Assembly (NCBI RefSeq): GCF_963677315.1
Contig: NZ_OY781939.1
Coordinates: 1,054,001-1,118,000 of the forward strand
Length of the DNA stretch: 64,000 nucleotides
Direction: 5' to 3'
Source of the DNA: an uncultured Sphaerochaeta sp.
GTDB lineage: Bacteria; Spirochaetota; Spirochaetia; Sphaerochaetales; Sphaerochaetaceae
In this document: one piece after another, positions 36,388 to 45,290 of the stretch
How the letters are laid out: each line of letters opens with the position of its first letter
How positions within the stretch are numbered: position 1 is the first letter of the stretch
The notes under the pieces: model-generated
What the model saw: only the letters and a program-made list of their open reading frames with translations
The model's database searches: none
Told to the model about the DNA's origin: nothing
Program-made: the position numbers and the translations under genes

Positions 36388-37123
36388 GTTTACCAGCCTT
36401 CTTGAGGTACGGAACCTGGCCAAATCCTATGGAAAGAAAGAAGTGGTAAAGGATGTCTCCTTCTCCATGCACTCAGGACAGATCATTGGGTTGCTGGGTC
36501 CCAATGGAGCAGGAAAGACCACTACATTCTACATGATTGTAGGGTTTCTCAAGGCTCGCAAGGGAACCATCCTGCTCAATGGGGAGGATGTAACTGAACT
36601 TCCCATGTACATCCGCAGCAAGAAGGGGCTCGCTTACCTACCCCAGGAACCTTCAATTTTCCGTAAACTCAGTGTGGAGGACAATATCCGTTTGGTTGCC
36701 CAAACAAGAAGAGACCTAAGCCACCGTGAACAGGAAGAGAAGGTTGAGCAGCTACTCCATGAGTTCGGGATTGAAGCGATTCGCGCCCAGAAGGGATACA
36801 CCTTGAGTGGGGGGGAACGCAGGCGTACCGAGATTGCGCGTTCTTTGGCAAGCAATCCACAGTTCCTCTTGCTCGATGAGCCGTTTGCTGGCATTGACCC
36901 GAAGGCGGTCTTTGAGATCAAGCAGTTGATCAAGGCACTCGCAGCGAAGGGTATCGGTATCCTGCTTACCGACCATAATGTGCGAGACACACTCTCCATC
37001 ACTTCCTGCTCACATATCATCAATGCAGGGACCATCCTGGTTTCAGGAGGAAAGCAGGAGTTGCTTTCCAACCAGATTGCCAGGGATATTTATTTCGGAC
37101 AAGATTTCGGGGAGGACACCTAA
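36380..37123 (+). CDS. lptB: LptB-like ABC ATPase
   Basis: 247 residues from ATG 36380 (GGGG 6 bases upstream; a TTG two codons earlier is the alternative). Walker A GPNGAGKTT, Q-loop YLPQEPSIF, signature LSGGERRRTEIAR, Walker B FLLLDEPFAGIDP and TDHNVRDTL match LptB closely. It powers the Lpt machine with LptF/LptG, which are not in the window. The TAATG overlap couples it to rpoN. Confidence 0.93.
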   Translation: MDKFTSLLEVRNLAKSYGKKEVVKDVSFSMHSGQIIGLLGPNGAGKTTTFYMIVGFLKARKGTILLNGEDVTELPMYIRSKKGLAYLPQEPSIFRKLSVEDNIRLVAQTRRDLSHREQEEKVEQLLHEFGIEAIRAQKGYTLSGGERRRTEIARSLASNPQFLLLDEPFAGIDPKAVFEIKQLIKALAAKGIGILLTDHNVRDTLSITSCSHIINAGTILVSGGKQELLSNQIARDIYFGQDFGEDT

Positions 37124-38526
37124 TGGATTTTTCAGCACAGCTTTCACTCTCCCAAAAACAGCAACTCAAGCTAAGCCCACAGATGCTTCAGTCCTTTGAG
37201 TTGATGACACTCCCTCTCACTGAGCTGCAACAACGAGTCAAGAATGAAATTGAATCCAATCCTGCTCTCGAGATACCCTCTTCATGGGAGGTTTCCTATG
37301 AGCGGTTTGCCCAGCAAAAACAACAGAAAGAGTCCAGAGGGATTGATGACAGTTACTCTGACTCTTCCTCCTACGGCAGCGACCGAAGCGGCTATGACAG
37401 TGAGGCAAGCGACCGGAGGCAGAAATTCATGGAGAACGCACTCTCCTCAGAAGAGACGCTTCAGGAGCACTTACTCAGCCAACTGGGCTGTGAACCGCTG
37501 AATGAGGAAGAGTATGTCGTTGGAGAACTCCTGATAACCAACCTCGATGCAAATGGATTTTTCACAGAAGAACCTGAGGTATTGGTCCCTGAACATTTCC
37601 AGGAACACCTTCCCAAGCTCCTGACCATCATCCGACAGTTCGACCCAACAGGGGTGGGTGCAAAGGATTGGCGAGAGTCTCTCATTCTCCAGGCAGAATC
37701 TAAGGGTATGAGGGGGGAAGAGCTTGCACGATTTTCTGAATTGGTCAGGGATAATCTGGAACTGATGAGGGCAAACAAACAAACCCAAGTTGCAAAGAAC
37801 CTTGGTGTGGGTATCGATGAACTGGAAGACCTTTGGAATTTCCTCAAAACATTAACCCCTTTCCCGGGACAAGGGTTCTCCAGCGGGCCTGAACAGTATG
37901 TCATTCCTGATGTTTCCATCAAGCAGGAGGGAGGAGAGCTTGTACTCAAAATGAATGACTCATCGCTCCCCGATCTACGGATCAATACAGAGTTTGAGCA
38001 ACTAGCCCAAGAGGTAGGAGCAGCAGATGAAGCGAAAAAAGCGCAGCAGTATATCAACCAGCAGATTAAAAGTGCCAATGAACTGATTTTTCAGATACAG
38101 GTACGCAACCAGACGCTCTACAAGGTTGCCCAGGTATTGCTTCGGGAACAGCGGGACTTCTTTCTCCTCGGCCCTCAATACCTGAAACCACTCACCCAGA
38201 AGTCGGTAGCCCAGGAAATTGGGGTACATGAGACAACAGTAAGCAGGATATCCACCGCTAAGTGGATCGATACTGACTGGGGCATAATTCCCATAAAGAA
38301 ATTGTTCAGCAGCTCAGTCGGTGCAGATGGTGCCGAGCATTCCAAGCAGGCTGTCAAGGAAATCATCAGGCAAATATTGGAAGCACATGAGGGCAAGAAA
38401 GCGCTCAGCGACCAGAAAATCTCAAACCTGCTCAAGGAACGGGGAATATCTGTTGCTCGAAGAACCGTTGCAAAATACCGGAACGAACTTAATATTGATC
38501 CATCTTTTATCAGGGGAAATGACTGA
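37123..38526 (+). CDS. rpoN: RNA polymerase sigma-54 factor
   Basis: 467 residues. Region I is Gln/Leu-rich (LSLSQKQQLKLSPQMLQSF), then an acidic, Ser-rich region II (about 65-105), the core-binding part and the HTH (VAQEIGVHETTVSRISTAKW). The RpoN box ARRTVAKYR is near the C-terminus. Required by NtrC-type activators such as the one at 10714-12069. Order lptB-rpoN-hpf is the arrangement widely kept in proteobacteria. Confidence 0.97.
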   Translation: MDFSAQLSLSQKQQLKLSPQMLQSFELMTLPLTELQQRVKNEIESNPALEIPSSWEVSYERFAQQKQQKESRGIDDSYSDSSSYGSDRSGYDSEASDRRQKFMENALSSEETLQEHLLSQLGCEPLNEEEYVVGELLITNLDANGFFTEEPEVLVPEHFQEHLPKLLTIIRQFDPTGVGAKDWRESLILQAESKGMRGEELARFSELVRDNLELMRANKQTQVAKNLGVGIDELEDLWNFLKTLTPFPGQGFSSGPEQYVIPDVSIKQEGGELVLKMNDSSLPDLRINTEFEQLAQEVGAADEAKKAQQYINQQIKSANELIFQIQVRNQTLYKVAQVLLREQRDFFLLGPQYLKPLTQKSVAQEIGVHETTVSRISTAKWIDTDWGIIPIKKLFSSSVGADGAEHSKQAVKEIIRQILEAHEGKKALSDQKISNLLKERGISVARRTVAKYRNELNIDPSFIRGND

Positions 38527-38548
38527 CATCAACCTCCGAGTGTAATGA

Positions 38549-38570
38549 ATGGGGCGCCGAAGCGCCCCAT
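38549..38570. terminator. Bidirectional hairpin between rpoN and hpf
   Basis: Stem ATGGGGCGC/GCGCCCCAT with a CGAA tetraloop, between the convergent genes. Flanking T runs are poor (CTCTTATTCC one way), so strength is uncertain. Confidence 0.6.
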
Positions 38571-38597
38571 CTCTTATTCCCAATAGTTTAAAACATG

Positions 38598-38897
38598 TTA
38601 CTTATGGTCTGTAATCTTCCCTTTCTCCTTTCTTGCTACTGCCTCGATCTTGTCGGTTATCAGCTCGATACCTTCATAGAGTTCGTAGCAGTCATACGTG
38701 ACCATCTTGACGGTACCCCAAGAAAAGTGAAGTTTTGCATCTAAATGATACCCCTGCCCTACCGGTTCACGGGTAATGGCAATATCCAAGTCATGGATAT
38801 ACCCCTCTGCAAACTGTAGCTTCTGGAGTTTCTTGTCCAAAAATTCACGCGTTGCGTCACTTGGGTTATAACGGATGCCTCTGACTGTCAAATTCAT
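38598..38897 (-). CDS. hpf: Ribosome hibernation promoting factor, short form
   Basis: 99 residues from ATG 38897, preceded by a perfect AAGGAGG. The sequence (MNLTVRGIRYNPSDATREFL, AKLHFSWGTVKMVTYDCYEL, AVARKEKGKI) is an HPF/YfiA domain that binds the decoding centre of idle 70S ribosomes. It lacks the C-terminal dimerising domain of long HPF. Unlike in proteobacteria it is inverted relative to rpoN. Confidence 0.85.
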   Translation of the reverse strand: MNLTVRGIRYNPSDATREFLDKKLQKLQFAEGYIHDLDIAITREPVGQGYHLDAKLHFSWGTVKMVTYDCYELYEGIELITDKIEAVARKEKGKITDHK

Positions 38898-38927
38898 AAG
38901 CCCTCCTTTGACTATGGTCATACACTA

Positions 38928-38956
38928 AGGATAAGGCTTGGAAAGTCAATCGTCAA
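38928..38956 (-). promoter_or_regulatory. hpf promoter
   Basis: Minus strand: TTGACG (38956-38951), 17 nt, TATCCT (38933-38928), about 30 bases from the start codon. Confidence 0.55.
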
Positions 38957-39077
38957 TGGACATTTGGCTCAGAGAATAAGCCTCCTGCCATAATTATTAC
39001 ATTATATTTCACTGCCATAAGCGTTTATTCCTATCTTCCCACATCATCAGAAAAGACTATTCTCCCATTTTCCCCCC

Positions 39078-39106
39078 TTGCGAAATCCTATCAACAATTG
39101 TATAGT
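39078..39106 (+). promoter_or_regulatory. hprK promoter
   Basis: TTGCGA (39078-39083), 17 nt, TATAGT (39101-39106), leader of about 20 nt containing GTGAGGAG before the ATG. The upstream stretch 38957-39077 holds no gene and is AT-rich. Confidence 0.6.
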
Positions 39107-39133
39107 AAAATCGTATATAGTGAGGAGTTGAGC

Positions 39134-40117
39134 ATGCCTGATTTTACTGTCTTGGATTTGTTGGACCTGGACCTGAAGGAACACAATCACTTACGTCTTA
39201 GCTGTATAGCTGGACGCTCGGGGCTCTCCAAGCGAATAACTACCAGCAAAATCAGTAGACCTGGACTCCCTCTCAGCGGGTTTTTCGTAGAGTTCAGCAA
39301 TAACTCCATTCAGGTCTTCGGCAAGGGAGAGCGAGCCTACCTGGACAAGTTGGAGAGTGAACAAAACACTGATAGTATAAACAAGCTCTTCAGCTATGAC
39401 ATTCCCTGTTGTGTATTTTGTGACAATAGTGATCCAAGTCCTCGGCTCATTGAACTAGCGGAAGAGACAGGTACTGCAATTCTAAAGACAGATCTTCTTT
39501 CCAGTGATTTTTCCAGACGACTGTACCAGACTCTTGATGAGGTATTTGCCCCTACCCAGACCATACATGGTGTTCTTGTCGAGGTATACGGCATCGGGGT
39601 ACTGATAACCGGAGAAAGCGGTGTAGGAAAGAGTGAAACAGCTCTGGAGTTGATCGAGCGAGGACATAGATTGATCAGTGACGATACGGTCAAGCTGAGA
39701 AATATCAGTGACAATTACCTTATCGGGATGGGGGAAAACCCCCTACTCGCCCACCACATGGAGCTGAGAGGATTGGGTATCATCAATCTTGCCAACCTCT
39801 ACGGGGTTGGAGCAATCAGGGACAGGAAGCAGGTGCAGCTTGCTGTCCATCTCGAACCATGGGACGCACAAAAGAACTATGACCGGGTTGGGGAAGCAAC
39901 ACTGGAAGATATCTACCTGGGCATTGCCATTCCCAAGGTAATCATTCCAGTAAAGCCTGGCCGAAACATACCGGTCATCATCGAGACTGCTGCCAGAAAC
40001 GAGCGTCTGAAAAAACTCGGGTACTATTCAGCCAAGGAGTTCGACCAGAGTGTTCTCAAATGGCTGGAGAGTGAGTCAGCACGAAAAATGTACTATATCA
40101 ATGAGGAGACGCTGTGA
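39134..40117 (+). CDS. hprK: HPr kinase/phosphorylase
   Basis: 327 residues from ATG 39134, chosen for GTGAGGAG 7 bases upstream; an earlier TTG lies inside the promoter. It phosphorylates Ser46 of HPr with ATP or pyrophosphate and reverses the reaction. P-loop TGESGVGKSE is at about 158, followed by ISDDTVKLR, HHMELRGLGIINLANLYG (family signature) and VIIPVKPGRNIPVIIE. First gene of hprK-ptsH-lexA-holA. Its TGA overlaps the ptsH ATG. Confidence 0.96.
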   Translation: MPDFTVLDLLDLDLKEHNHLRLSCIAGRSGLSKRITTSKISRPGLPLSGFFVEFSNNSIQVFGKGERAYLDKLESEQNTDSINKLFSYDIPCCVFCDNSDPSPRLIELAEETGTAILKTDLLSSDFSRRLYQTLDEVFAPTQTIHGVLVEVYGIGVLITGESGVGKSETALELIERGHRLISDDTVKLRNISDNYLIGMGENPLLAHHMELRGLGIINLANLYGVGAIRDRKQVQLAVHLEPWDAQKNYDRVGEATLEDIYLGIAIPKVIIPVKPGRNIPVIIETAARNERLKKLGYYSAKEFDQSVLKWLESESARKMYYINEETL

Positions 40118-40380
40118 TGGTAACCAGAGAATTGAAGGTCTATAACCGAGCCGGCATTCATGCAAGGCCAGCTGCATCAATCGTCAAGCTGGCCAATCAA
40201 TACAAGAGTGATCTGTATCTGGAAAAGGATACAATGAAGATAAACGGAAAATCCATCATGGGCATCATCACCCTGGGAGCAACCCACCAGAGCTCTATCC
40301 TGATGACGTGTGATGGACCGGATGAACAACAGATGGCAGATGCAATTGAGCATCTGTTTGAAAACAGGTTTGAGGAGTAG
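40117..40380 (+). CDS. ptsH: Phosphocarrier protein HPr
   Basis: 87 residues. Starting at ATG 40117 places the residues exactly: His15 in NRAGIHARPAA (site of Enzyme I phosphorylation) and Ser46 in GKSIMGIITLGA (site of HprK). GAGGAG lies 8 bases upstream. Both sites are intact, so HPr can act in sugar transport and in regulation. No EI or EII gene is in the window. Confidence 0.97.
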   Translation: MVTRELKVYNRAGIHARPAASIVKLANQYKSDLYLEKDTMKINGKSIMGIITLGATHQSSILMTCDGPDEQQMADAIEHLFENRFEE

Positions 40381-40383
40381 CAG

Positions 40384-41004
40384 ATGCGCGAACTTACCGA
40401 TCGACAAAAGGCCATTGCAACCTTCATCAGTTCGTACATCAAGGAGAACAATTACGCTCCTTCCGTACGGGATATTGCTGACCACTTCCAGTTCTCAGTA
40501 AAGGCAGCACACGACCATCTGAAAGCACTTGAGGCCAAACAGGTGATAAAAACCACCGGAGGAGTCTCACGTTCCATTGAAGTAATCGGTGAAGAGTTCT
40601 TCCCCCGTGAAGAACTGATCCAGGTGCCGGTCATTGGTTCCATTGCCGCAGGAGCACCCTTGATGAGCGAAGAGAACACTGATTTTATCCTCAACATCCC
40701 TGCAACCATGTTGAGAACGACACGAAACACCTACTTTGCCCTGAAAATCAGGGGAGAGAGCATGATTGAGGATGGCATATACGATGGCGATATTGCCATC
40801 ATCCGTAAGTGCGACGTCGCTGAACGGGGAGACATAGTAGCTGCATCCGTAGGTGATGATGAACCGGGAATTACACTCAAGGGGTACTATCCCGGCAAGG
40901 GAAGTGTAGAACTTCGTCCAGCCAATGCATCCATGGGCCCAATCATCACGCGTTCTTGCAAGATTCACGGCAAGTTACACCTTCTGATCCGGAACTATCG
41001 ATGA
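40384..41004 (+). CDS. lexA: LexA repressor
   Basis: 206 residues. N-terminal winged HTH (VRDIADHFQFSVKAAHDHLK), the self-cleavage site Ala89-Gly90 in SIAAGAPL, catalytic Ser126 in GESMIEDGI and Lys166 in ITLKGYY are all present, so RecA-triggered self-cleavage is expected. It lies 3 bases after ptsH and overlaps holA by 4, hence likely co-expressed with them. No LexA box is obvious upstream. Confidence 0.95.
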   Translation: MRELTDRQKAIATFISSYIKENNYAPSVRDIADHFQFSVKAAHDHLKALEAKQVIKTTGGVSRSIEVIGEEFFPREELIQVPVIGSIAAGAPLMSEENTDFILNIPATMLRTTRNTYFALKIRGESMIEDGIYDGDIAIIRKCDVAERGDIVAASVGDDEPGITLKGYYPGKGSVELRPANASMGPIITRSCKIHGKLHLLIRNYR

Positions 41005-42035
41005 GTGAACGAGCATATCTTCTTCTCGGCCCTGAAACAGGCGCTAAGGAACAGGTACTGAAAGATATTCGGGACAAACTTAAAGAGGCCCATGGTGGTG
41101 AGATAGAGCTTAGCAGATTCTACCCATTCGAGACCGAAAATGGGGAGATTCTCACTGCACTGAACAACAACAGTCTGTTCAGCGACCATCGTATGGTTAT
41201 CTTGAGCCAGGCTGAGCAACTTGGATCACCCATGGTGGAATCGATTGCAAACTATCTTGCCCATCCGGTGGAAACAGCAACGCTGATCATCATTTCCAGT
41301 GAGCTTTATCTCTCACAGAAGATCATGAAGGCAATTCCCAAGAGGAATATTCAGACGTTCTATGATCTCCTGGAAAACCAAAAGACTGATTGGATCAGAA
41401 ATTTCTTCAGGAAGTTGGGAATTTCCATCACGGCCGATGGAATAGATCTCCTCATTGACCTCACTGAAGACAATACCCAGGAATTACGTCTTATCTGCAA
41501 CCAGCTGGCCATATTTTGGCAGATCGATAAACGCAGTCGCCCCATTGAGGAAGAGGATGTCGAGACCTATATCTATCATAGCAGACAGGAAGATGCATTC
41601 ACCCTCTTCCCCTTGATCGCCAGGGGAGACCTGAAACAGAGCATGCAATCACTGCACAGTATTCTTGGTAGTGGGGACAGCCAAAGCTCCATTCTCTTGG
41701 TGAATGGATTACTCTGGCAGTTCAGGAGGCTCTACTCACTCCAGGAGTTCATCTTCCAGGGCGGCAATGAGAGTGAGGCGTACTTGCAAGCACATGTACA
41801 GGGAAAGAACAGCCCGATCAAGAAACCCAAGGATAAAACCACGTACAGGAATGCCTTGCAACGATTCGACCTCGAGTCCATCAGGAGGATAATCATTGCG
41901 CTGGGAGAGGCTGACCTCGAAGTCAAGGAATCCGGCAGCGAGCTCACAGATCTGGTGCTTGAGAGATTACTCTACCGGATCATTAAATGTCAGGGGAAAC
42001 CCCTCAATAAAGCCAGCTTTGCCTCTCTGATCTAG
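41001..42035 (+). CDS. holA: DNA polymerase III delta subunit
   Basis: 344 residues. Clamp-loader subunit that opens the beta clamp. It has the HolA layout: an N-terminal domain (YLLLGPETGAKEQVLKDIRD, LFSDHRMVILSQAEQL), the mid region (LLIDLTEDNTQELRLICNQL) and a helical C-terminal collar (NGLLWQFRRLYSLQEF, ERLLYRIIK). Start overlaps the lexA stop (ATGA). Its stop shares a CTAG with the convergent uvrC stop. Confidence 0.88.
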   Translation: MSERAYLLLGPETGAKEQVLKDIRDKLKEAHGGEIELSRFYPFETENGEILTALNNNSLFSDHRMVILSQAEQLGSPMVESIANYLAHPVETATLIIISSELYLSQKIMKAIPKRNIQTFYDLLENQKTDWIRNFFRKLGISITADGIDLLIDLTEDNTQELRLICNQLAIFWQIDKRSRPIEEEDVETYIYHSRQEDAFTLFPLIARGDLKQSMQSLHSILGSGDSQSSILLVNGLLWQFRRLYSLQEFIFQGGNESEAYLQAHVQGKNSPIKKPKDKTTYRNALQRFDLESIRRIIIALGEADLEVKESGSELTDLVLERLLYRIIKCQGKPLNKASFASLI

Positions 42036-43885
42036 AGAGAGAGCTGGCTCAGTATCCGCTTCGCAACAACAAGGGAGATCCCCCCTTCCTTACTCAGCTC
42101 CTCAGCTGACTTTGCCAGGATGGCTTCCAGACTTCCGTACTGTTTCATCAAACGCTCACTTCGCTTCTTACCGATTCCCTCCACGGACTCCAGAACACGG
42201 AAGGAGGCTTCACGACTCCTTGCTGCTTGGTTTGCACTGGTGGCAAACCGGTGGCACTCATCCCGTACAGCGATTACCAACCGTAACGCATCATTGTCCT
42301 CTGGGAGTTGAAGGTCCTCTCGCTCATCATCAAATACAATGGTCTCAAACTGTTCGGCAAGCCCGATGATGGGAATATCCACCATCCCCAACGCATCGAG
42401 GATCTCCCGGGCAGCATTAACCTGACCCTGACCACCATCGATAATCAGCAGTCCAGGCCGTTCCAGGTTCTCATTCAGGATCTTTGTGTATCGTCTGGCT
42501 ACTGCCTCTCGTATGGATTCATAGTCATCAATCCTTCCTTCAAGGCTTTTAATGTTGTACCTGCGGTAGTTTGGTTTGTCTGGATTGCCATTACGGAATG
42601 AGATCAGGGATGCAACGGTGTACTTGCCATGCAACTGGGCAATATCAAACCCCTCGATAAGGGCTGGCGGGGCAACCAGGCCCAAGATATCGGCAAGCTC
42701 CTCCAATGCCCTGGTGTTGTCCTTGCTCTTCAACCGCTTTTCCACATCACGGCTAGCATTCTCTCTCGCCATGCGGAGTATTCTGTAATGTTTTCCGTCG
42801 ATGGGAAGGTTTACTTCCAGTCTCCCTCCCAGTTGCTCGGTGAAGTAACGCCTGATCAAATGCACATCTATCTCATGGGAGACATAGAGGAATTGGGGAA
42901 GTTTCTGCCCATCTGCATAGTACTGTATCAGGAAGTTCAGCAGGGTGTCTGTCTCCTCACCAAGTGTCTCTGCACGATATAATGCCCGACCGATCAACTG
43001 ACCATCGCGCATTTGCATCAGGCTGATGGTACAAAGGGGGCCACGCATCTCGATGGCGGCATAGTCCCTGCTCTCACTGGCGAAGTCTTGTACTTGTTGT
43101 CCTACCTGAGTGGTCTTGATGGCGGCTATCTGGTCACGCTTGGTTGCGGCTTCCTCAAAATTCAGTGCCTTGGAGGCTTGGATCATATCCTCCTGCAACG
43201 TTGCCAGAAGTGCATCGGTCCTCCCCTCCAGGAGATTCCTCACCGCCGTAACGGATTTCCCATACTCCTGTTCACTGACCAGCCCCGCACAAGGGCCCAG
43301 ACAGAGTCCAATGTGGTAGTACAAGCAGGGTTTCTCCCGCTTTCTCAGTGGAGTGGAGCATCTTCTCAGAGGAAATAGTTTTGCGATCAGATCAAGGTAG
43401 AGGTCCAGTTTTCCTGCATCAGGATAGGGACCATAATAGGAGGAACCATCATCAATGAGTCGCCTGGTCTTGAAGACCTTGGGGAACTTCTCATTGGTTA
43501 TCCTGATCATTGGATAGCTCTTGCCATCCTTGAGGGAGATATTGTAGTGCGGCGAGTACTTCTTGATAAGATTATTCTCAAGTACCAATGCCTCATACTC
43601 GTTACCGGTTATGATGTACTCAATGGATGCAATCTTCCTTACAAGGGCTGCCGTCTTGGCACTCCTGTTTGCAAGAAAATAGCTAGTTACCCGTTTGCGA
43701 AGATCCTTTGCCTTTCCGACATAGATGATGGACCCTTTCTCGTCACGCATCAAATAGACACCACTGGCATGAGGTAATTCACGTGCCTGCATCTGGGGAC
43801 TGACCTGTTCTGCTGCTACACTTCCAAGACTTTCCACCTCACTGGCTGGGGTATACTGTACTGCGTCCTCTTTCTTCTTCTTCAT
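42032..43885 (-). CDS. uvrC: Excinuclease ABC subunit C
   Basis: 617 residues from ATG 43885; AAGGAGG lies directly against this ATG with no spacer, so an upstream TTG (43939) or an internal start remains possible. The GIY-YIG nuclease domain is at the N-terminus (ASGVYLMRDEKGSIIYVGKA), then a Cys motif (CLYYHIGLCLGPCAGLV), the UvrB-binding UVR segment (ALNFEEAATKRDQI), the RNase-H-like second nuclease (LLIIDGGQGQVNAAREIL) and terminal helix-hairpin-helix repeats (SVEGIGKKRSERLMKQYG). Makes both incisions in nucleotide excision repair. Confidence 0.96.
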   Translation of the reverse strand: MKKKKEDAVQYTPASEVESLGSVAAEQVSPQMQARELPHASGVYLMRDEKGSIIYVGKAKDLRKRVTSYFLANRSAKTAALVRKIASIEYIITGNEYEALVLENNLIKKYSPHYNISLKDGKSYPMIRITNEKFPKVFKTRRLIDDGSSYYGPYPDAGKLDLYLDLIAKLFPLRRCSTPLRKREKPCLYYHIGLCLGPCAGLVSEQEYGKSVTAVRNLLEGRTDALLATLQEDMIQASKALNFEEAATKRDQIAAIKTTQVGQQVQDFASESRDYAAIEMRGPLCTISLMQMRDGQLIGRALYRAETLGEETDTLLNFLIQYYADGQKLPQFLYVSHEIDVHLIRRYFTEQLGGRLEVNLPIDGKHYRILRMARENASRDVEKRLKSKDNTRALEELADILGLVAPPALIEGFDIAQLHGKYTVASLISFRNGNPDKPNYRRYNIKSLEGRIDDYESIREAVARRYTKILNENLERPGLLIIDGGQGQVNAAREILDALGMVDIPIIGLAEQFETIVFDDEREDLQLPEDNDALRLVIAVRDECHRFATSANQAARSREASFRVLESVEGIGKKRSERLMKQYGSLEAILAKSAEELSKEGGISLVVAKRILSQLSL

Positions 43886-43911
43886 CCTCCTTTGAGCATA
43901 TCCAGACAGTC

Positions 43912-43940
43912 TTGTTTTGGCAATGCTCAATCGATACAAT
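43912..43940 (+). promoter_or_regulatory. Promoter of the SPL-like gene, apparently leaderless
   Basis: TTGTTT (43912-43917), 17 nt, TACAAT (43935-43940), then 7 nt to the ATG at 43948. No ribosome site. It lies inside the 5' region of the divergent uvrC gene. Confidence 0.65.
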
Positions 43941-43947
43941 ACGGGCT

Positions 43948-45192
43948 ATGAATCATCCCCTCTTTGCAACCCTTCCCATTATGGAACAACACTATCTTAT
44001 GCAGCTTGATGAACGGTACCACTTCAGTTTCCAGCAGCAACGGCAGCTCATTGAAAGTGCATGTGATCTTGCCATGTGGCAACTGGGGCCGCTAGAGAAG
44101 TGGATAGATGAAGAGAAGGTGGCAAAACTGCAGGGAAAAGCCCAGGCAAAGGGATTGGTTGCCGACCATCTGAAGAAAATGCAGCAGGAGCGGGAGAAAC
44201 CAACCAACTACCAGGATTTCAATCCGGATACGCGCCTTCCTGACAAGTTCCAGAGTCTTTTTGTCTCCTCTGACACCCTGATGGGAAGATGCCCCTGCCC
44301 GGTAGAGGGAGAGAAAACCCGTTGCTGCAATCTTAAGACCCTCGATGTTGTACAGCAGTGTGCGTTCGGTTGTTCCTACTGCTCGATTCAATCCTTTTAC
44401 AACAGCCATGAAATAAAAGTGGTGGAAAATCTTTCAAAACGATTGCAGGAACTCCAGCTTGATGAAGATACCTGGCATATCGGCACCGGGCAAAGCAGCG
44501 ATTCCCTCCTTTGGGGCAATGACTATGGGACCCTCGATGCGCTCTCCATCCTGGCTTCCCGTTATCCCAATCTCATCATGGAACTCAAGACAAAGAGTAA
44601 ACGGAGTGACTATCTCAGCCTTGACCTTCCTCTCAATATTGTTTCCACATGGTCGCTCAATGCTCCAACGATCATCGAGAAAGAGGAACATTTGGCTGCT
44701 TCCCTCCAAGGAAGGCTTGATGCGGCAAGGAGGGCAAGGGACAAGGGAAGGATCATTGGGTTCCATCTGCATCCCATGGTTTATTTCGAGGGTTGGCAGG
44801 AAGAGTATGGCTCGCTCATTGAACAGGTAACAACCATGTTCCTGCCTGAAGAGTTGATGATGTTCTCCCTCGGAACGCTTACGTTCACCAAGGCAGTACT
44901 GAGACAGCTCAGAACTGACCACTATCAAACCAGGGTACTGGACATGGACCTCACTGCAGCGGCTGGGAAATACTCCTATCCATTGGAGATCAAGCAAGCG
45001 ATGTTCTCATTTGCCTATGAGCGGTTTCCTTCCTCCTGGAAGCAAGGTTCTCCCTTCTTCTACCTCTGCATGGAGGACCCTTCGCTCTGGATGCCAACCT
45101 TTGGTTACTCCTACCCCAATGACAAGGCCTTTGAGGCAGCGATGAAAACCTCTTATCAAGCATGTCTGGAAAGGAAGAGAGACAGGTTGTAG
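43948..45192 (+). CDS. Spore photoproduct lyase-like radical SAM protein
   Basis: 414 residues. The radical-SAM cluster motif CxxxCxxC is in VVQQCAFGCSYCSIQSFY; flanking sequence (EGEKTRCCNLKTLDV, WHIGTGQSSDSLLWG, STWSLNAPTIIEKEE) matches the SplB-like group. SplB repairs the spore photoproduct thymine dimer, but this organism type does not sporulate, so the substrate is uncertain. Divergence from uvrC supports a DNA-repair role. A helical N-terminal domain of about 110 residues precedes the core. Confidence 0.82.
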   Translation: MNHPLFATLPIMEQHYLMQLDERYHFSFQQQRQLIESACDLAMWQLGPLEKWIDEEKVAKLQGKAQAKGLVADHLKKMQQEREKPTNYQDFNPDTRLPDKFQSLFVSSDTLMGRCPCPVEGEKTRCCNLKTLDVVQQCAFGCSYCSIQSFYNSHEIKVVENLSKRLQELQLDEDTWHIGTGQSSDSLLWGNDYGTLDALSILASRYPNLIMELKTKSKRSDYLSLDLPLNIVSTWSLNAPTIIEKEEHLAASLQGRLDAARRARDKGRIIGFHLHPMVYFEGWQEEYGSLIEQVTTMFLPEELMMFSLGTLTFTKAVLRQLRTDHYQTRVLDMDLTAAAGKYSYPLEIKQAMFSFAYERFPSSWKQGSPFFYLCMEDPSLWMPTFGYSYPNDKAFEAAMKTSYQACLERKRDRL

Positions 45193-45240
45193 CTTCGGAT
45201 TTGCATTACGCCGCTTTTGACCAAACCATCTACATGAATA

Positions 45241-45268
45241 ATGCCCGCTTTCCTGAGAAAGTGGGCAT
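45241..45268. terminator. Hairpin between SPL-like gene and thyX
   Basis: 12-bp stem ATGCCCGCTTTC/GAAAGTGGGCAT (one G-T pair), loop CTGA, between two convergent genes. T tracts are short on both sides. Confidence 0.55.
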
Positions 45269-45290
45269 AGAAATTGAAGTTGAAGCAATC

